DNA of 6,952 nucleotides from positions 1-6,952 of the forward strand of contig CAIXRL010000552.1 in the NCBI GenBank assembly GCA_903921835.1, written 5' to 3'. How positions within the stretch are numbered: position 1 is the first letter of the stretch; each line of letters starts with the position of its first letter. A model generated the notes under the pieces. It made no database searches, was not told where the DNA came from, and saw only the letters and a list, made by a program, of their open reading frames with translations. Positions 4,771-6,952 of this stretch are shown in pieces. This DNA is from Candidatus Eiseniibacteriota bacterium (lineage in GTDB: Bacteria; Eisenbacteria; RBG-16-71-46). The position numbers and the translations under genes were made by a program.

Positions 4771-6952
4771 GTGAAAAGACGTTCCATCCTCGTCCTCGCC
4801 ATGCTGGCGCTCTCGCTCCGGTACACGACGGTTCCGGCCGACCCCCTGTTCGGGGCAAGGACGGACTTCGGGACGGGGAGTTACCCGTTTTCCGTGGCGA
4901 TCGGCGACCTGAACGGCGACGGCAAGCCCGACATGGTGACGGCGAACTACGGCGCCGGCACCGTGTCGGTGCTGCTCGGCAACGGCGAGGGGACGTTTGG
5001 AACGCGGACCGACTTCGCGGCGGGGAGCAATCCCCGGTTCGTGGCGATCGGCGACCTGAACCGGGACGGGATACCCGACCTGGTGATCGCGAACCTGTAC
5101 TCGGCCACGGTGTCGGTGCTGCTCGGCTACGGCGACGGGACCTTCGGCGCCAAGGCGGACTATGCGACCGGGAGCCAGCCCTACTCGGTGGCGGTCGGCG
5201 ACCTGAACGCGGACGGAAACCTCGACCTCGCGGTGGCGAACTCAGCTTCTGCCACGGTGTCGGTGCTGCTCGGCAACGGCAACGGAACCTTCGTGGCGAA
5301 GACCGACTACGTCGCCGGGAGCTACCCCTATGCCGTGGCGATCGGGGACCTGAACGCCGACGGCAGGCCCGACCTTGCCGTGGCGAGCGGCATCGGGGTG
5401 TCGGTGCTGGCCGGCAACGGCGACGGCACGTTCGGCGGCAGGACGGACCACGCCACCGGGAGCCTACCCGTCTCCGTGGCGATCGGCGACCTGAACGGGG
5501 ACGGCAGGCCCGACCTGGCGGTGGCGAACTATTACGCCAACACCGTGTCGGTGCTGCCCGGCAACGGCAACGGAACCTTCGCGGCGAAGATGGACCACGC
5601 GACGGGGTCCAATCCCTTCGTAGTGGCGATCGGGAACCTGAACGGGGACGGCGTCCCCGACCTGGCGGTCGCGAACAGTTCGTCCAACTCGGTCTCAGTG
5701 CTGCTCGGCACCGGCGGCGGGGCGTTCGCGGCGAAGTCCGACTTCTCGGTGGGCACCGGACCGTTCTCGGTGGCGATCGGAGACCTGAACGCGGACGGCC
5801 GGCCCGACATGGCGGTCACGAACTTCGGTTCCAACACGGTGTCGGTACTGCTCAGGCAGCTCCTGCCGTCCCTCACATCGCTGGCGTCCAGCCCCAATCC
5901 GTCGTTCATCGGCGGCAGCGTGACGCTCACCGCGCTCGTCATGCCGGCGGGCACGACGGGCACGGTGGTCTTCCGCGAGGGCGCGGATTCGATCGGCACG
6001 GCGCTGCTGAGCGCCGGCGTGGCGACCCTGGCCGCTCCCGCGCTCAGCCTGGGGGAGCACACCTTCACCGCGGCGTACGGCGGCAACGGTACCTATGCCG
6101 CCAGCGTATCGCCCGGCTCAATTCACACCGTCGTGCCCTTCGACTCGACCACGCTCGTCCTGGCCTCGACCCCGTCGCCGTCGCGCGTGGGGCAGCCGGT
6201 GCTGCTCACCGCGACCGTCTCGCCCGCGGGTTCGAGCGGAAGCGTGGAGTTCCGCGACGGCGCCGACTCGCTCGGCACCGGCGTCCTCAGCGCCGGCGTG
6301 GCGACACTCTCGGTGCCGGGCTTCGCTGTCGGCAGCCACACGCTCACGGCAGTCTACACAGGGAGCTTCGGTTTCTACGGCAGCACGTCGCCCGCGCTCG
6401 CGCACGTCGTGAACCCGGCCCCGACCGTGGTCGCGCTCGTCTCCAGCGCCAATCCCTCCCGCCTCGCGCAGGCCGTGAGCTTCACCGCGAGCGTGAGCGA
6501 TTCCGCGGGCAGCCCGGGCGTGATCACGGGCAGCGTGCAGTTCGTGATCGACAGCGTCGCGTTCGGATCCCCCGTCGCACTCGCAGGCGGCTCCGCGACG
6601 GTGAGCGGAATCACGAACCTGGCGATGGGCTCGCACGCCGTCCGCGCGACCTACGCCGGCAACGCCAGCCACCTGGCGGGCACGTCGCCGACGATCACGC
6701 AGGAGGTCGCGTCGCCGGCGCCGGTGCTGGTCGCCGTGCGGGACCACCCGGACGACCAGGGCGGACAGGTGGACGTGATCTGGAACGCAAGCAACCTGGA
6801 CATCGACCCGCTGGACGCCATCGACTCGTACTGGATTCTCCGCTCCGCGCCCGCGGCCGCAGTCGCGCGCGCGAAGCTGGCCGGGGTGCGCATCGCGTCG
6901 GCCATGGGCGGCGCGACCCAGCCCCGGCCGGGAACGTTCATGGCCACCCAGC
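4771..6952 (+). CDS. secreted FG-GAP propeller plus Ig-like repeat protein, paralogue of upstream gene (partial, runs off right edge)
   Basis: Open from the GTG at 4771 to the window end: 727 codons with no stop. Predicted exported protein; function unknown, with a ligand-binding or adhesion role inferred from the propeller. Signal peptide: residues 1-23 (MKRR n-region, ILVLAMLALSL core, VPA end), co-linear with the upstream paralogue, both reaching F27 directly after. Residues 27 to about 363 hold seven FG-GAP/VCBS repeats starting at residues 27, 76, 125, 174, 221, 270 and 319. Residues 367-457, 458-547 and 548-646 are Ig-like A, B and C domains. From 647 the fibronectin-like module begins (VAVRDHPDDQGG, WNAS, YWILRSAP) and is cut at the edge. 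If it ends like its paralogue, about 255 residues remain, for roughly 980 in all with a sorting-type tail. The start at 4771 is preferred because it gives a clean signal peptide and has a spaced GGGAG; the ATG at 4693 is the alternative. Confidence 0.9.
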   Translation, partial: MKRRSILVLAMLALSLRYTTVPADPLFGARTDFGTGSYPFSVAIGDLNGDGKPDMVTANYGAGTVSVLLGNGEGTFGTRTDFAAGSNPRFVAIGDLNRDGIPDLVIANLYSATVSVLLGYGDGTFGAKADYATGSQPYSVAVGDLNADGNLDLAVANSASATVSVLLGNGNGTFVAKTDYVAGSYPYAVAIGDLNADGRPDLAVASGIGVSVLAGNGDGTFGGRTDHATGSLPVSVAIGDLNGDGRPDLAVANYYANTVSVLPGNGNGTFAAKMDHATGSNPFVVAIGNLNGDGVPDLAVANSSSNSVSVLLGTGGGAFAAKSDFSVGTGPFSVAIGDLNADGRPDMAVTNFGSNTVSVLLRQLLPSLTSLASSPNPSFIGGSVTLTALVMPAGTTGTVVFREGADSIGTALLSAGVATLAAPALSLGEHTFTAAYGGNGTYAASVSPGSIHTVVPFDSTTLVLASTPSPSRVGQPVLLTATVSPAGSSGSVEFRDGADSLGTGVLSAGVATLSVPGFAVGSHTLTAVYTGSFGFYGSTSPALAHVVNPAPTVVALVSSANPSRLAQAVSFTASVSDSAGSPGVITGSVQFVIDSVAFGSPVALAGGSATVSGITNLAMGSHAVRATYAGNASHLAGTSPTITQEVASPAPVLVAVRDHPDDQGGQVDVIWNASNLDIDPLDAIDSYWILRSAPAAAVARAKLAGVRIASAMGGATQPRPGTFMATQ
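4849..5853 (+). repeat. array of seven FG-GAP/VCBS repeats, 147-bp period
   Basis: The recurrent segment GTGGCGATCGGCGACCTGAA or a close variant occurs at 4894, 5041, 5188, 5335, 5476, 5623 and 5770. Spacings are 147 bases except 141 between the fourth and fifth, because the fourth repeat lacks two codons (SGIGVSVL). Each unit reads F-G/A-x-K/R-x-D, then P-x-x-VAIGDLN-x-DG-x-PD, then VSVLLGNGxGT. Seven calcium-loop motifs are present; the sixth begins NLNGDG in place of DLN. Confidence 0.93.

Noticed and set aside
1803..4826. Very long open frame (about 1000 codons) on the minus strand opposite the first repeat-protein gene
   Set aside because: It is rich in Arg, Gly, Ala and His with no domain, and spans the intergenic spacer. 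The sense strand has a signal peptide, recognisable Ig-like repeats and a good ribosome-binding site. Stop-poor antisense frames are expected at this GC content, and the repeats extend them.
4849..5853. CRISPR-like regular repeat
   Set aside because: The 147-bp period is a multiple of three, lies inside an open reading frame, and encodes FG-GAP blades; there are no short direct repeats with unique spacers.

Overview
This is a high-GC window; codon third positions are almost all G or C. It holds three protein-coding genes and no RNA gene, CRISPR array, insertion sequence or phage gene that I can see. The combination of features suggests an uncultured high-GC member of the FCB-type bacteria, for example Candidatus Eisenbacteria (Eiseniibacteriota). 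The features are secreted proteins made of FG-GAP blades and group-3 bacterial Ig-like domains, fibronectin-like modules, and a C-terminal type-IX-secretion/FlgD-like sorting domain. The assignment is inferred from protein style and not from a marker gene; Gemmatimonadota or a related lineage is possible.

Layout. Positions 1-1526 on the minus strand hold the first 508 codons of uvrB, the excinuclease ABC damage-recognition helicase subunit; its C-terminus lies off the left edge. Positions 1527-1727 are a divergent intergenic region with a possible sigma-70 -10 element and overlapping dyads. Positions 1728-4640 (+) encode a complete 970-aa secreted repeat protein: signal peptide, one eroded FG-GAP blade, six Ig-like domains arranged A-B-C-A-B-C, two fibronectin-like modules, and a sorting-type C-terminal domain. 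Positions 4641-4770 are a short spacer. Positions 4771-6952 (+) encode the first 727 codons of a paralogue that runs off the right edge: signal peptide, seven FG-GAP/VCBS repeats (enough for a whole seven-bladed propeller), a single A-B-C Ig set, and the start of the same fibronectin-like module.

How the genes relate. uvrB is a housekeeping DNA-repair gene with no evident functional link to its neighbours. The two + strand genes are tandem paralogues, both probably exported and either surface-attached or released. Their difference is the main interest here. The first has lost nearly all of the propeller and doubled its Ig triplet through an in-frame duplication with an 846-bp period. The second keeps the propeller and has one Ig triplet. 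The patchy DNA identity between the duplicated Ig units suggests gene conversion or unequal crossing-over. I did not find a recognisable new defence, mobile or RNA-based system.
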